Assembly: GCA_035638075.1 (NCBI GenBank)
Contig: DASRAU010000023.1
Coordinates: 5,855-69,854 of the forward strand
Length of the DNA: 64,000 nt
Source: DASRAU01 sp035638075
Lineage (GTDB): Bacteria; Acidobacteriota; Polarisedimenticolia; Gp22-AA2
Direction: 5' to 3'
Part shown: positions 8,247 through 18,553 of the stretch, piece after piece
How positions within the stretch are numbered: the stretch's first letter is position 1
Layout of the letters: the number at the start of each line of letters is the position of its first letter
Notes under the pieces: generated by a model
Told to the model about the DNA's origin: nothing
Seen by the model: only the letters and a program-made list of their open reading frames with translations
Databases searched by the model: none
Position numbers and translations under genes: made by a program

Positions 8247-9800
8247 CTGCTGGCGCGGTCGACGGCCGCGGTCGCCTCGGGGATCCTGCTCGTCCTGTCC
8301 TTCCCGCTCACCGACCAGGGCTGGCTGGCGTTCCTTGCGCTCGTGCCCCTGCTCCTGGCGCTGCGGGGCGCGGGCTCACGCGACGCGGCCCGCATGGGAT
8401 TCCTGACCGGGCTGGTCTTCTTCGGCGGGCTCCTCTCCTGGCTCATCGGTGTGATGGTGCGCTACGGCGGCCTGCCGCACGTCGTCGGCGGCGCCATCCT
8501 GCTGCTCCTCGTCGCGTACCTGGCGATCTACGTGATGCTGTTCACGGCGATCCTCGCCGCCGGGCTGGCGCGCTCGGGGCCGGTCGCCTACCTGGCCGCC
8601 CCGTTCGTCTGGGTCGGACTCGAGCTCCTGCGCGGACGGCTCCTCACCGGTTTTCCCTGGGGCGTGCTCGGCGCGACGCAGTGGCGGCACGCCGCGATTC
8701 TCCAGGCGTCCTCGATCGGAGGCGTGGCGCTCGTCTCCGGGATGGTCGTCGCCGTCAATGCGGCTCTGGCCCTCCTGGTGACGCGCGGGGCGCGCCGCGC
8801 CGAGCGACTTGCCGGCATCGTGCCGCTGGCGCTCGTCGGTGTGGCGGCGCTCTGGGGCCGGGGCGTCGTGGCGCGCCTGCCGCAGGGCGACGGCGAGTCG
8901 ATCCGCGTCGCAGCGATCCAGGCCAACGTCCCGCAGGATCGCAAGTGGCACCCGGAAGAAGAGGACGGCATCGTCACCCGCCTGCTCGACCTGAGCGGGC
9001 GCGCCACACGCGACGGAGCGCGGCTCCTTCTGTGGCCGGAGTCGTCGAGCCCCCTCTCGTACTACCGGCCGGCGGGGGAGGGCGCGCTGCCGATGCCGCT
9101 CGAGCCGCAGCGCGCCGAGGCGGAGCGGGTGGCGACCTTCGTGCGCGAAAGCGGCGTCACGCTCGTCGCCGGAGCCGTCCAGTACCGCCAGGTCGGCGGG
9201 CGGATGCGCGCCTACAACAGCGCCTTCGTGTCGCGTCCCGACGGCGGTCCCGGGGAGTCATACGACAAGGTGCACCTCGTGCCGTTCGGGGAATACGTCC
9301 CGCTGCAGCGCCTGCTGTTCTTCGTCAACCGGATGGTGCAGGGAGCGGTGGCGGAGTTCGAGGCGGGCGAGAGCCTCGAGCCTCTCCACACGCCGTTCGG
9401 AGACGCCGGGACGCTCATCTGCTACGAGGTGATCTTCCCGGGCCAGGTCCGGCGCGTCGCCCGCGCCGGCTTCCTCGTCAATCTCACCAACGACGCCTGG
9501 TTCGGTCACAGCGCCGCGCCGCAACAGCACCTGGCGCTCGCCGTCGCGCGCGCCGCGGAGAACCACCGCTGGATGGCCCGCGCCGCCAACACCGGCATCT
9601 CGGCGATCGTCGACCCCGCCGGTCGGGTCATCGACGCCACACCGCTCGAGGTGGAGCGCGTGCTGCAGGGGACGATCCACGCGCGCGCCGACGTGACTCC
9701 GTACGCCGCGCACGGCGATGTCTTCGCCTGGGCGTGTGCTATATTCGCGGGGTTCGCCGGCCTCGGTTGGCGCGCGTGGTCGCGGCGCCGGGGCGACTGA
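8247..9800 (+). CDS. lnt: Apolipoprotein N-acyltransferase, probable CTG start
   Basis: Lnt is an inner-membrane enzyme adding the third acyl chain to lipoproteins. It has about six N-terminal membrane segments followed by a nitrilase domain with the catalytic triad Glu in LWPESSSPL, Lys in YDKVHLVPFGEYVP and Cys in GTLICYEVIFPG. The first ordinary start in frame is GTG 8343, which would remove the first membrane segment. Upstream, the frame encodes LARSTAAVASGILLVLSFPL back to two CTG codons (8247, 8250), with a ribosome-binding site AGGAG at 8235-8239 seven bases before 8247. Counting from 8247 gives E265, K341 and C392, close to E267, K335 and C387 of the E. coli enzyme. The family is secure; the start is inferred. 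Confidence 0.85.
   Translation: MLARSTAAVASGILLVLSFPLTDQGWLAFLALVPLLLALRGAGSRDAARMGFLTGLVFFGGLLSWLIGVMVRYGGLPHVVGGAILLLLVAYLAIYVMLFTAILAAGLARSGPVAYLAAPFVWVGLELLRGRLLTGFPWGVLGATQWRHAAILQASSIGGVALVSGMVVAVNAALALLVTRGARRAERLAGIVPLALVGVAALWGRGVVARLPQGDGESIRVAAIQANVPQDRKWHPEEEDGIVTRLLDLSGRATRDGARLLLWPESSSPLSYYRPAGEGALPMPLEPQRAEAERVATFVRESGVTLVAGAVQYRQVGGRMRAYNSAFVSRPDGGPGESYDKVHLVPFGEYVPLQRLLFFVNRMVQGAVAEFEAGESLEPLHTPFGDAGTLICYEVIFPGQVRRVARAGFLVNLTNDAWFGHSAAPQQHLALAVARAAENHRWMARAANTGISAIVDPAGRVIDATPLEVERVLQGTIHARADVTPYAAHGDVFAWACAIFAGFAGLGWRAWSRRRGD
9737..9745 (+). promoter_or_regulatory. Extended -10 element for prfB
   Basis: TGCTATATT inside the 3' end of lnt is an extended -10 box (TGn plus TATATT), about 100 bases before the prfB ATG. 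There is no good -35 match 17 bases upstream, which is tolerated when the TGn extension is present. It is an inferred internal promoter giving prfB expression separate from the lnt operon. Confidence 0.45.
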
Positions 9801-9844
9801 GCGGAGCCGCCGACACGGCCGGCGCGGAGGCGGACACCTTCCCC

Positions 9845-10982
9845 ATGGCACGATCCTTCGAAGTCGACGAGCTGGCGCGGCGCGTCGACGCGCTGCGCGC
9901 GCGCTACGCCGAGCTCAAGGTGCATCTTTGAGAAGGCCGCACCGGAAGGCCGTCTCCACGAGCTCGAAGCCCGCGCCGCCGACCCCGATCTCTTCAAGGA
10001 TCCGCAGAAAGCCCAGCAGGTCCTGAGGGACCGCGCCCGCCTGACCGAGGCGATCGAGGCGCAGCGCGCCCTCGCCGCAAAGGCCGACGACGCCGCGACC
10101 CTGGTCGAGCTGGTGCGCGAAGGGGAGCCGGCCGGCGACGATCTGCAGGCCGCCGTCGACGCCCTGGGTGCGGCGCTCGACGCCACCGAGCTCGAGCTGA
10201 TGCTCTCCGGCGAGCACGACGCCAACAACGCCATCCTGACCATCCACCCGGGCGCCGGCGGCACCGAGTCGCAGGACTGGGCCGAGATGCTCTACCGCAT
10301 GTACCTGCGCTGGGCCGAGGCGCACCGCTACCGCGTCGAGGCGCTCGACTACCAGAAGGGGGATGAGGCGGGCATCAAGAGCGCGACCCTGATGATCAAG
10401 GGCTCCAACGCCTACGGGCGGCTGCGCGCCGAGAACGGCGTGCACCGCCTGGTGCGCATCTCGCCGTTCGATTCGTCCGGGCGACGGCACACCTCGTTCG
10501 CGAGCGTCTATGCCGTCCCCGAGCTGGACGACTCGATCGACGTCAAGATCGAGGAGAAGGACCTGCGCGTCGACACCTACCGCAGCAGCGGCGCCGGCGG
10601 CCAGCACGTCAACGTCACCGACTCGGCGGTTCGTGTCACCCACCTGCCGAGCGGCATCGTCGTGTCGTGCCAGAACGAGCGCTCGCAGCATCGGAATCGC
10701 GACATGGCGATGCGCGTCCTCAAGGCGCGCCTCTATGAAGTGGAGCAGCGCAAGCGGGACGAGAAGCGCAAGGCGGACGAGGGGGACAAGAAGGACATCG
10801 ACTTCGGCAGCCAGATCCGCTCCTACGTCCTGCAGCCGTACCAGCTCATCAAGGACCACCGCACCGGCTTCGAGCGCGGCGATGTCGACCGGGTCCTCGA
10901 CGGCGACCTCGATCCCTTCATCCGGGCATTCCTGCTCAAGAAGGTCGCTCCTTCGGGCGCGGCGGCGTCCTCGCCGAACTAG
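9845..10982 (+). CDS. prfB: Peptide chain release factor 2, programmed +1 frameshift
   Basis: RF2 recognises UGA and UAA and triggers peptide release. The gene is in two frames: codons 1-28 from ATG 9845 end at an in-frame TGA (9929-9931). Reading then continues in the +1 frame from GAG at 9930 to the stop at 10980-10982, giving about 378 residues. The GGQ loop is at 251-253 and the stop-codon recognition motif SPF is in RISPFDSSGRRHTSF. Without the shift only a 28-residue peptide is made. The tight match of the downstream N-terminal helices to RF2 shows this is recoding, not a broken gene. Confidence 0.95.
9917..9931 (+). promoter_or_regulatory. prfB autoregulatory frameshift signal
   Basis: AAGGTG (9917-9922), CAT, CTT (9926-9928) and TGA G form a Shine-Dalgarno-like sequence three bases before the slippery CTT codon and a poorly terminating TGA. 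This is the same geometry as the classical E. coli site. When RF2 is scarce, the ribosome pauses at TGA and slips +1, restoring full-length RF2. Confidence 0.92.
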
Positions 10983-11060
10983 GCTCCCCCAGCCTGCGCT
11001 CACCTTTTCGTCATGCCTGCGTCTAACGGGAGAGTCGGGATTCTCCCGGGAGGCGGACTC

Positions 11061-12326
11061 ATGGTCGTGCGCGCGAAGACGTTCGTCGCTTTTCTTGCCA
11101 TCGCCTGCGCCGTGGGCGCGGGGCCACGTTCCTTCACGGCGGAGAACCCGCCTCGGCACTTCGGGGAGTCGCCGGTGCCGGCGCACGTCGAGGTGCGCTC
11201 GAAGGACGGCAGGGTCTCCGTCCCGTTCAACCTGAGCAACAACCACGTCATCGTCCAGGCTTCGATCGGCGGCAAGCCGGTGAACCTGATCGTCGACACC
11301 GGCATGCCGATGGAAGGATTGATGCTCTACAAGAACCCGCGGGTCACGGCTCTCGATCTCCCGTACGAGGAGGGGATGCGGGCCCGCGTCGCCGGCGCGG
11401 GAGGAGAGGAAAGAGGGATCGACGCCGAGATCGTGAACGGCCTGACGGTCGATCTCGGCGACCTCCGGCTGACGCAGGTGCGCGCCATCGTGGCGCCGCC
11501 GCTCCCCGGCCTGGCCGACTACCACGACGGGGTCATCGGCGCTTCGCTGTTCAAGAACTTCGTGGTGGCGATCGACTACGAGGCGAAGCGCCTCACGCTC
11601 GACGACCCGAAGCGCTGGCAGCCGCCGGCCGGCGCCACCACGGTCCCGTTCAAGCTGCGGCACAACGCCCCGTTCATCGAGGTCGGCGTACTCGATGCGC
11701 AGGGGCGCTCCCTTCCCGCCACGGTCGTCGTGGATCTCGGCGCGGGGCACCCGATCTCCCTGAACCTCGGCGTCGTCGAAGGGCTGCAGGCGCCGGAGAA
11801 GACCATCAGCGCCGTCGTCGGCCTGGGCGTCGGCGGCCGCCTGTCCGGCCGGGTCGGCCGGATCGCCGGATTGCAGCTCGGGGGCATGACGCTCAAGGAC
11901 GTCATCGCGACCTTCCCGGACGCCGACGTCCAGCGCCCCGGCGGCGAGGATTACGGCGGGGGCAACCTGGGCAACCAGGTCCTGCAGCGCTTCAAGGTCG
12001 CCTTCGACTACCAGAACAAGCGGATGGTGCTGTCACCCGGCAAGTCCTTCGATCGTCCGTTCGAATGGGACATGTCCGGCCTGTGGCTGCAGCCCGATGC
12101 GACCGGCGCGCTCAAGGTCGGCTTCGTCGTGGACAAGTCTCCCGCGAACGGCGCTGGCGCACTCGTGGGGGATGTGGTGACGCAGTGGAACGGCAAATCC
12201 ATCTCCGCCGGCGACCTTCCCAGCCTGCGCGAGACGCTGCGCCTGCCCGGCCAGCAGCTCGACCTCACCGTCGTGCGCGACGGCAAGCCGGTCACGCTGA
12301 GCTTCAAGACCACGCGCCTCGTCTGA
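11061..12326 (+). CDS. Secreted tandem retropepsin-like aspartyl protease with PDZ
   Basis: A 421-residue exported protein with a signal peptide (about 1-25), two retropepsin-like lobes and a C-terminal PDZ domain (about 330-415). The first lobe has the catalytic triplet in LIVDTGMPMEG; the second has VVVDLGAGHPI, where DTG has become DLG but the Asp is kept. The lobes could pair within one chain like a pepsin. ATG 11061 is preceded by GGGAGG at 11048-11053 and gives a clean signal peptide; an upstream in-frame start at 11013 would bury it. Substrate unknown, probably a periplasmic protein. Confidence 0.75.
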   Translation: MVVRAKTFVAFLAIACAVGAGPRSFTAENPPRHFGESPVPAHVEVRSKDGRVSVPFNLSNNHVIVQASIGGKPVNLIVDTGMPMEGLMLYKNPRVTALDLPYEEGMRARVAGAGGEERGIDAEIVNGLTVDLGDLRLTQVRAIVAPPLPGLADYHDGVIGASLFKNFVVAIDYEAKRLTLDDPKRWQPPAGATTVPFKLRHNAPFIEVGVLDAQGRSLPATVVVDLGAGHPISLNLGVVEGLQAPEKTISAVVGLGVGGRLSGRVGRIAGLQLGGMTLKDVIATFPDADVQRPGGEDYGGGNLGNQVLQRFKVAFDYQNKRMVLSPGKSFDRPFEWDMSGLWLQPDATGALKVGFVVDKSPANGAGALVGDVVTQWNGKSISAGDLPSLRETLRLPGQQLDLTVVRDGKPVTLSFKTTRLV

Positions 12327-12346
12327 CCCGGGTGAGCCGGCCCCGA

Positions 12347-12375
12347 TAGACGCGCCTCCGGGAGCGCGTTATATT
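12347..12375 (+). promoter_or_regulatory. hrcA promoter
   Basis: TAGACG (12347-12352) and TATATT (12370-12375) are separated by 17 bases, a good housekeeping-sigma promoter. Transcription should start near 12382, inside the CIRCE operator and only about eight bases before the hrcA ATG. Confidence 0.6.
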
Positions 12376-12400
12376 GGCACTCGCCGCCCATGAGTGCCAA
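12374..12400 (+). promoter_or_regulatory. CIRCE operator overlapping the hrcA start codon
   Basis: TTGGCACTC (12374-12382), a 9-base spacer and GAGTGCCAA (12392-12400) form a perfect 9-N9-9 inverted repeat, one base pair per arm away from the classical CIRCE (TTAGCACTC...GAGTGCTAA). It is the binding site of HrcA. The hrcA ATG at 12390-12392 lies across the spacer and right arm, so the operator also encodes the first four residues. Confidence 0.93.
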
Positions 12401-13439
12401 GGAAACAGAACTCCCGCCCCGCGCCCAGGAAATTCTCCGGTGCGTGGTGTCCCACTACATCCTGACCGGCGAGCCGGTCGGGTCGCGCACCATCGCGAAG
12501 ATGTCGTGGGAGGGGCTGAGCCCTGCCTCGATCCGCAACGTCATGTCGGATCTCGAGGAGGCCGGGTTCCTGGTGCAGCCGCACACCTCGGCGGGCCGGG
12601 TCCCGACCGACAAGGGCTATCGCTATTACGTCGACACTCTGCTGCCGGCCGGGCGGCTGGCGCCCCAGGATCGCGCTCTCATCGATCAGAGCCTGCGCGA
12701 CCTCGGCGGCGAGCCGGGAACGACGATGGAGGCCATCCCCAAGCTCCTGTCGCGACTGACGAGCCAGGTCGCGTACCTGCTGGCGCCGCCGCCGGCGGAG
12801 GCGGTCCTCAAGCACATCGAGTTCGTCCGCCTCCATCCCAAGCGGGTGCTGGTCATTTTCGTGGACCGCAACGAAGTGGTGAGCCACCGCCTGCTCGACA
12901 CCGAGGAGGACTACGAGGCCGACGTGCTCGAGAAAGCGGGCCGCTACCTCGTGGGCGAGTTCGGCGGCAAGACGCTGGGGGAAATCCGCCGCCGCCTCGT
13001 CTCCCTCATGGCCGAGGAGAAGGCGCGCTTCGACACGCTCATGCGCGACGCGGTGGCGCTCGGGACCCGCTACTTCGACGCCGAGGCGGGGGCGCGGCGC
13101 ATCGTCGTGGAGGGGACGACCAACATCATCAACCACCCGGAGCTGGCCGACGTCGAGATCATGCGGGGCCTGTTCGCGACCTTCGAGGAGAAGCACCGGC
13201 TGGTGACGCTCCTCGACCGCTACCTTGACGCGGACCGGCCGCGCATCGTCATCGGATCGGAGGCAGGGGACCTGGCGGCCGGCCGGATGTCGCTCGTCGC
13301 CTCACCCTACCAGGCGGGGGAGGGGACCGGCTGGATCGGCGTGCTCGGGCCGACGCGGATGGAATACGACCGCGCGCTGGCGCTCGTCGAGTACATCTCC
13401 CGTCTTTTCTCCACTTTGTTGCGCCGTCCGATCCCGTAA
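12390..13439 (+). CDS. hrcA: Heat-inducible transcription repressor HrcA
   Basis: HrcA (349 residues) represses class I heat-shock genes by binding CIRCE; its folding depends on chaperonin. The N-terminal winged helix is recognisable in GEPVGSRTIAKMSWEGLSPA and RNVMSDLEEAGFLVQPH, followed by TSAGRVPTDKGYRYYVD. The C-terminal domain contains GTTNIINHPE. No ribosome-binding site precedes ATG 12390 and no other start is available, and the promoter position implies a nearly leaderless message. It begins the hrcA-grpE-dnaK-dnaJ cluster and is itself under the CIRCE site, giving autoregulation. Confidence 0.96.
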   Translation: MSAKETELPPRAQEILRCVVSHYILTGEPVGSRTIAKMSWEGLSPASIRNVMSDLEEAGFLVQPHTSAGRVPTDKGYRYYVDTLLPAGRLAPQDRALIDQSLRDLGGEPGTTMEAIPKLLSRLTSQVAYLLAPPPAEAVLKHIEFVRLHPKRVLVIFVDRNEVVSHRLLDTEEDYEADVLEKAGRYLVGEFGGKTLGEIRRRLVSLMAEEKARFDTLMRDAVALGTRYFDAEAGARRIVVEGTTNIINHPELADVEIMRGLFATFEEKHRLVTLLDRYLDADRPRIVIGSEAGDLAAGRMSLVASPYQAGEGTGWIGVLGPTRMEYDRALALVEYISRLFSTLLRRPIP

Positions 13440-13447
13440 CCTATATT
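13419..13447 (+). promoter_or_regulatory. Promoter between hrcA and grpE
   Basis: TATATT at 13442-13447 lies just after the hrcA stop; TTGCGC at 13419-13424 with a 17-base spacer is a weak -35. No CIRCE repeat accompanies it. A grpE-dnaK-dnaJ transcript independent of HrcA is inferred. Confidence 0.45.
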
Positions 13448-13464
13448 CCGGCGCCGGAGGATCC

Positions 13465-14238
13465 ATGTCCGCGCGCCCGTCCGGCAGGCCGCACAAGCGC
13501 CACGAGCCGGCGTCCGAGAAGGAAGAGGATGCCAAAGGCTCGGGTCCGTCCTGCGACCTCCCCGCCACCGGCGACGACGACATCGAGATCCTCGAGGTCA
13601 CCGGGATCAACGAGACGGAACCGCTCGCCGGCGAAGGCTCCTTCGGCGAGCTGGTGTCGCACGAATCCGACGCGCAGCACGATGTCCACGGAGGGCACGC
13701 CCAGGCCGGGCCGTCCCATGGTGCCGACGCACCGGACGACCTGCGCCGGCGTCTCGACGAGGCCGAGAAGGAAAAGGAGCGCCTGCACGACCTGTGGCTG
13801 CGCGCCCAGGCCGAGACCTCCAACGTCCGCAAGCAGCTCGATCGCGAGGCGACCGAGAGGCGCACCCGCGAGACGACGGAGCGCCTGCGGGCGCTGCTGC
13901 CGGTCCTCGACAGCCTCGAGCGCGCCATCCAGTCACCCGGGTGGGGCGACGACGGTCTGCGCCAGGGAATCGCGCTGACCCTGCAGCAGATGCTCGACGT
14001 CCTCGGACGGGACGGCCTCAAGCCGGTGGATTCGAAAGGGGAGAAGTTCGACCCGCAGGTGCACGAGGCGGTCGAGACGATCGCGACGAGCGAGGCGCCC
14101 GAGGGCACGGTGATCGAGGAGATGCAGCGCGGTTACCTGCTGCGCGACCGGCTCGTCCGGCCGGCGCTCGTGAAGGTGGCCGCCGCCGAGGGAACGGAAT
14201 CGGCGCCCGCGCCTGAGCGCCGGCGCGCCGCGGGATAG
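13465..14238 (+). CDS. grpE: Nucleotide exchange factor GrpE
   Basis: GrpE (257 residues) releases ADP from DnaK. The first 90 residues are an acidic, low-complexity extension, followed by the long helix (about 95-150) and the beta domain with the family block PEGTVIEEMQRGYLLRDRLVRPALVKV. ATG 13465 has a GGAGG site at 13456-13460. The gene lies 25 bases after hrcA and 19 before dnaK, the standard class I heat-shock order. The N-terminal tail is longer than in E. coli and probably disordered. Confidence 0.95.
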   Translation: MSARPSGRPHKRHEPASEKEEDAKGSGPSCDLPATGDDDIEILEVTGINETEPLAGEGSFGELVSHESDAQHDVHGGHAQAGPSHGADAPDDLRRRLDEAEKEKERLHDLWLRAQAETSNVRKQLDREATERRTRETTERLRALLPVLDSLERAIQSPGWGDDGLRQGIALTLQQMLDVLGRDGLKPVDSKGEKFDPQVHEAVETIATSEAPEGTVIEEMQRGYLLRDRLVRPALVKVAAAEGTESAPAPERRRAAG

Positions 14239-14257
14239 AGGAGACGGAGGGGACACG

Positions 14258-16147
<1,890 letters not shown>

Positions 16148-16195
16148 TCGTCCCCGCCGCCGTTCGCAACGCGTGAAGCGGAGCGGAAGCGGGCG

Positions 16196-17335
16196 TTGAA
16201 GAAGAAGCGCGACTACTACGAGATCCTCGGCGTCGAGCGCGGCGCGGACGACGGGACCATCAAGAAGGCCTACCGCGCCCTCGCCCTCAAGCACCATCCC
16301 GACCGCAACCCCGGCGACAAGCAGGCGGAGGAGAAGTTCAAGGAGGCGGCCGAGGCCTACTCGGTCCTCGCCGACTCCGACAAGCGCGCCCGTTACGACC
16401 GCTTCGGCCATGCCGGCGTCGGCGGCGCCGCGGGCGATCCGTTCGGCGGCGGCTTCAACGCCGACGTCTTCGCCGGGTTCGAGGACATCCTCGGCAGCAT
16501 GTTCGGGTTCTCGATGGGGGACATTTTCGGCGGCGGCCGGGCGTCACGAGGGTCCGTCGCGGGACCGCAGCGCGGCTCCGACCTGCGCATCGACGTGGGC
16601 ATCGATCTCATCGACGCGGCGCGCGGCGTCGAGAAGGAGATCACCGTGCCGCGCCTGGAGACCTGCGAGACCTGCAAAGGCAGCGGCTCGAAGGACGGCA
16701 AGCGCTCCACCTGCCGCGCCTGCGGCGGTCGCGGCCAGCTGCACCGCCAGCAGGGGTTCTTCACCCTGAGCCAGTCGTGCCCGGACTGCCGCGGAATCGG
16801 AGAGACGATCCAGAACCCGTGCGCCGACTGTCGCGGGGACGGCCGCCGGCGCGCGACCCGGACCCTCAAGATGCGCATCCCGCCGGGTGTCGAGACGGGC
16901 GTGCGTCTGCGCATGACCGGCGAAGGGGAGGGAGGACTGCGGGGCGGCCGTGCCGGCGACCTGTATGTCGTGGTCAGCGTCGAGGAGCACCCCGACTTCC
17001 GGCGCGAGGGACCGCACCTCTTCAGCGCCGCGGCGATCACCGTCACCCAGGCGGTGCTCGGCGCCGAGGTCACGGTGCCGACCCTGGAAGGGACGGCGCG
17101 CATCACCGTTCCCGGCGGGACGCAGAGCGGCACCACCTTCGCGCTCAAGGGGAAGGGACTGCCGAGCCTCGACGGCGGCCCGCGCGGCGACCTCTACGTC
17201 ACCGTCGCCCTGCGCGTCCCCGCGCGGCTGAGCCGCAAGCAGCGCGAGCTGTACGAGGCGCTGCGCGAGGGAGAGGAGCCCGCCGATGCGGCGCCGCGCG
17301 ATCTCTTCGGACGGGTCAAAGACATCTTCAGTTGA
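16196..17335 (+). CDS. dnaJ: Chaperone DnaJ (Hsp40), TTG start
   Basis: A type I DnaJ of 379 residues. The J-domain carries HPD in LKHHPDRNPGD, followed by a Gly/Phe-rich stretch and four zinc-binding repeats (CETCKGSG, CRACGGRG, CPDCRGIG, CADCRGDG). It stimulates DnaK ATPase and delivers substrates. The start is TTG at 16196, giving KKKRDYYEILGV at the N-terminus; no ATG or GTG in this frame lies nearby, and the ribosome-binding site is weak. It follows dnaK by 48 bases. Confidence 0.95.
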   Translation: MKKKRDYYEILGVERGADDGTIKKAYRALALKHHPDRNPGDKQAEEKFKEAAEAYSVLADSDKRARYDRFGHAGVGGAAGDPFGGGFNADVFAGFEDILGSMFGFSMGDIFGGGRASRGSVAGPQRGSDLRIDVGIDLIDAARGVEKEITVPRLETCETCKGSGSKDGKRSTCRACGGRGQLHRQQGFFTLSQSCPDCRGIGETIQNPCADCRGDGRRRATRTLKMRIPPGVETGVRLRMTGEGEGGLRGGRAGDLYVVVSVEEHPDFRREGPHLFSAAAITVTQAVLGAEVTVPTLEGTARITVPGGTQSGTTFALKGKGLPSLDGGPRGDLYVTVALRVPARLSRKQRELYEALREGEEPADAAPRDLFGRVKDIFS

Positions 17336-17342
17336 TCCCCGT

Positions 17343-18374
17343 GTGAGTCGGCCCCGGCTCCGTTCCGCGCCCCCACCCCGGCTCCGATCGACCCGCACCT
17401 GGTGGCAGGTGTCGCTCGAGGTCCCCGCGCGCCTCGAGGAAACCCTCGTGGCGGCGCTCTGGGAGCAGGGCTGTCTCGGCGTCGAAACGCGCGGCATGCC
17501 GCCGCCTCGTCAGTCGCGCGAGACCTGGAGCAATGAAGGTCCGCAAGCGCCGAAGCGTTCGCGCGTTCCGCTCGCGGTCTTTTTCCCCGGCACGTTGAAG
17601 ACGGGAGAAGCACAGGCGCGCGTCCGCCGCGCCCTCGCCGCCGCCGGTCTCCGGCCCGGTGCCGTGCGGGTGCGACGCGTGGCGGATCGCGCCTGGGTTG
17701 AAGAGTGGCAGAAGACGCTTCGCCCGATGCCGATCGGCCGGCGCCTCCTGGCGCTCCCCGAAGGACTCCATCCGCCCACGGGAAACGGCCGCATCGTCCT
17801 GAGAATCCCGTTCGGGCAGGCGTTCGGAACCGGAGAGCACGCCTCGACCCGCCTGTCGCTCGGGCTCCTCGAGGAGTCCCTCCGCCCGGGGGACGAGGTC
17901 CTCGATCTCGGGACCGGCACCGGCATCCTGGCCCTGGCCGCGGTGCGGCTGGGCGCGCGCCGGGCCCATGCCGTGGACGCCGACCCGGTGGCGGTCGCCG
18001 TGGCCCGGCGCACCCTCCGGATGAACCGTCCCCCGCGGTCCGCGCGTGCCGCGTCGCGATCGAGGACCGCCGCTTCCCGTACGGACCCGGTGACCGTGCG
18101 GCGAGCCGACGCGGCACGGGCCCTCGCAGGCCGCCGATTCGACTTCGCCCTCGTCAACATCGGCGCGCGCGTCATCCGCGAGCTGCTGCCGGCGCTGGCG
18201 AAGCGCGCACGCCCGGGCGCCCGCATCGTGCTGGCCGGCCTGCTCATCGAGGACGAGCGGGATCTCGTCCGCCGCGCCCGCGCGGCCGGACTGCGCTTCG
18301 AAGCGCGCCGCCGCGCGCGCCCCTGGTCGGCCCTCCTCCTCAGTGCTCCCGGGAGGCGTTCCGCCCGGCGCTGA
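17343..18374 (+). CDS. prmA: Ribosomal protein L11 methyltransferase PrmA
   Basis: This 343-residue protein matches PrmA, which trimethylates ribosomal protein L11 using S-adenosylmethionine. The N-terminal substrate domain starts near WWQVSLEVPARLEETLVAAL, and IPFGQAFGTGEHASTRL precedes the SAM-binding VLDLGTGTGILALAA. The gene follows dnaJ, a common arrangement. GTG 17343 gives a basic 22-residue extension; GTG 17409 is an alternative that would cut into the conserved N-terminus. An Arg/Ser-rich insertion (about residues 225-245) interrupts the methyltransferase domain. Confidence 0.85.
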   Translation: MSRPRLRSAPPPRLRSTRTWWQVSLEVPARLEETLVAALWEQGCLGVETRGMPPPRQSRETWSNEGPQAPKRSRVPLAVFFPGTLKTGEAQARVRRALAAAGLRPGAVRVRRVADRAWVEEWQKTLRPMPIGRRLLALPEGLHPPTGNGRIVLRIPFGQAFGTGEHASTRLSLGLLEESLRPGDEVLDLGTGTGILALAAVRLGARRAHAVDADPVAVAVARRTLRMNRPPRSARAASRSRTAASRTDPVTVRRADAARALAGRRFDFALVNIGARVIRELLPALAKRARPGARIVLAGLLIEDERDLVRRARAAGLRFEARRRARPWSALLLSAPGRRSARR

Positions 18375-18510
18375 CGCCGGTCCCTTCCGGCATCGGCGTG
18401 AAGACCGCGCCGGACAGAGAAGGCGCAAGCCGCCCGCCAAACCAGGGACGAACCGCAGAATGGCTTCGCCGGAATTGCTTTTGTAGTGTGCGCCCCGACA
18501 GGTCCTGTTT

Positions 18511-18516
18511 TATACT
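18511..18516 (+). promoter_or_regulatory. -10 box upstream of ilvE
   Basis: TATACT stands in a short AT-rich island (GTTTTATACT) 37 bases before the ilvE ATG. No convincing -35 is seen. The 179-base gap from prmA (18375-18553) otherwise shows only a weak GCCGG/CCGGC hairpin at 18376-18391. Confidence 0.45.
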
Positions 18517-18553
18517 GCGCGTCGATCGCTCCTCCCCGCCGCGAGGTGAAGAG

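Noticed and set aside
9845..10112. prfB as a frameshifted pseudogene
   Set aside because: The stop lies exactly in the known CTT-TGA recoding context with an upstream Shine-Dalgarno-like sequence, and both halves encode intact RF2.
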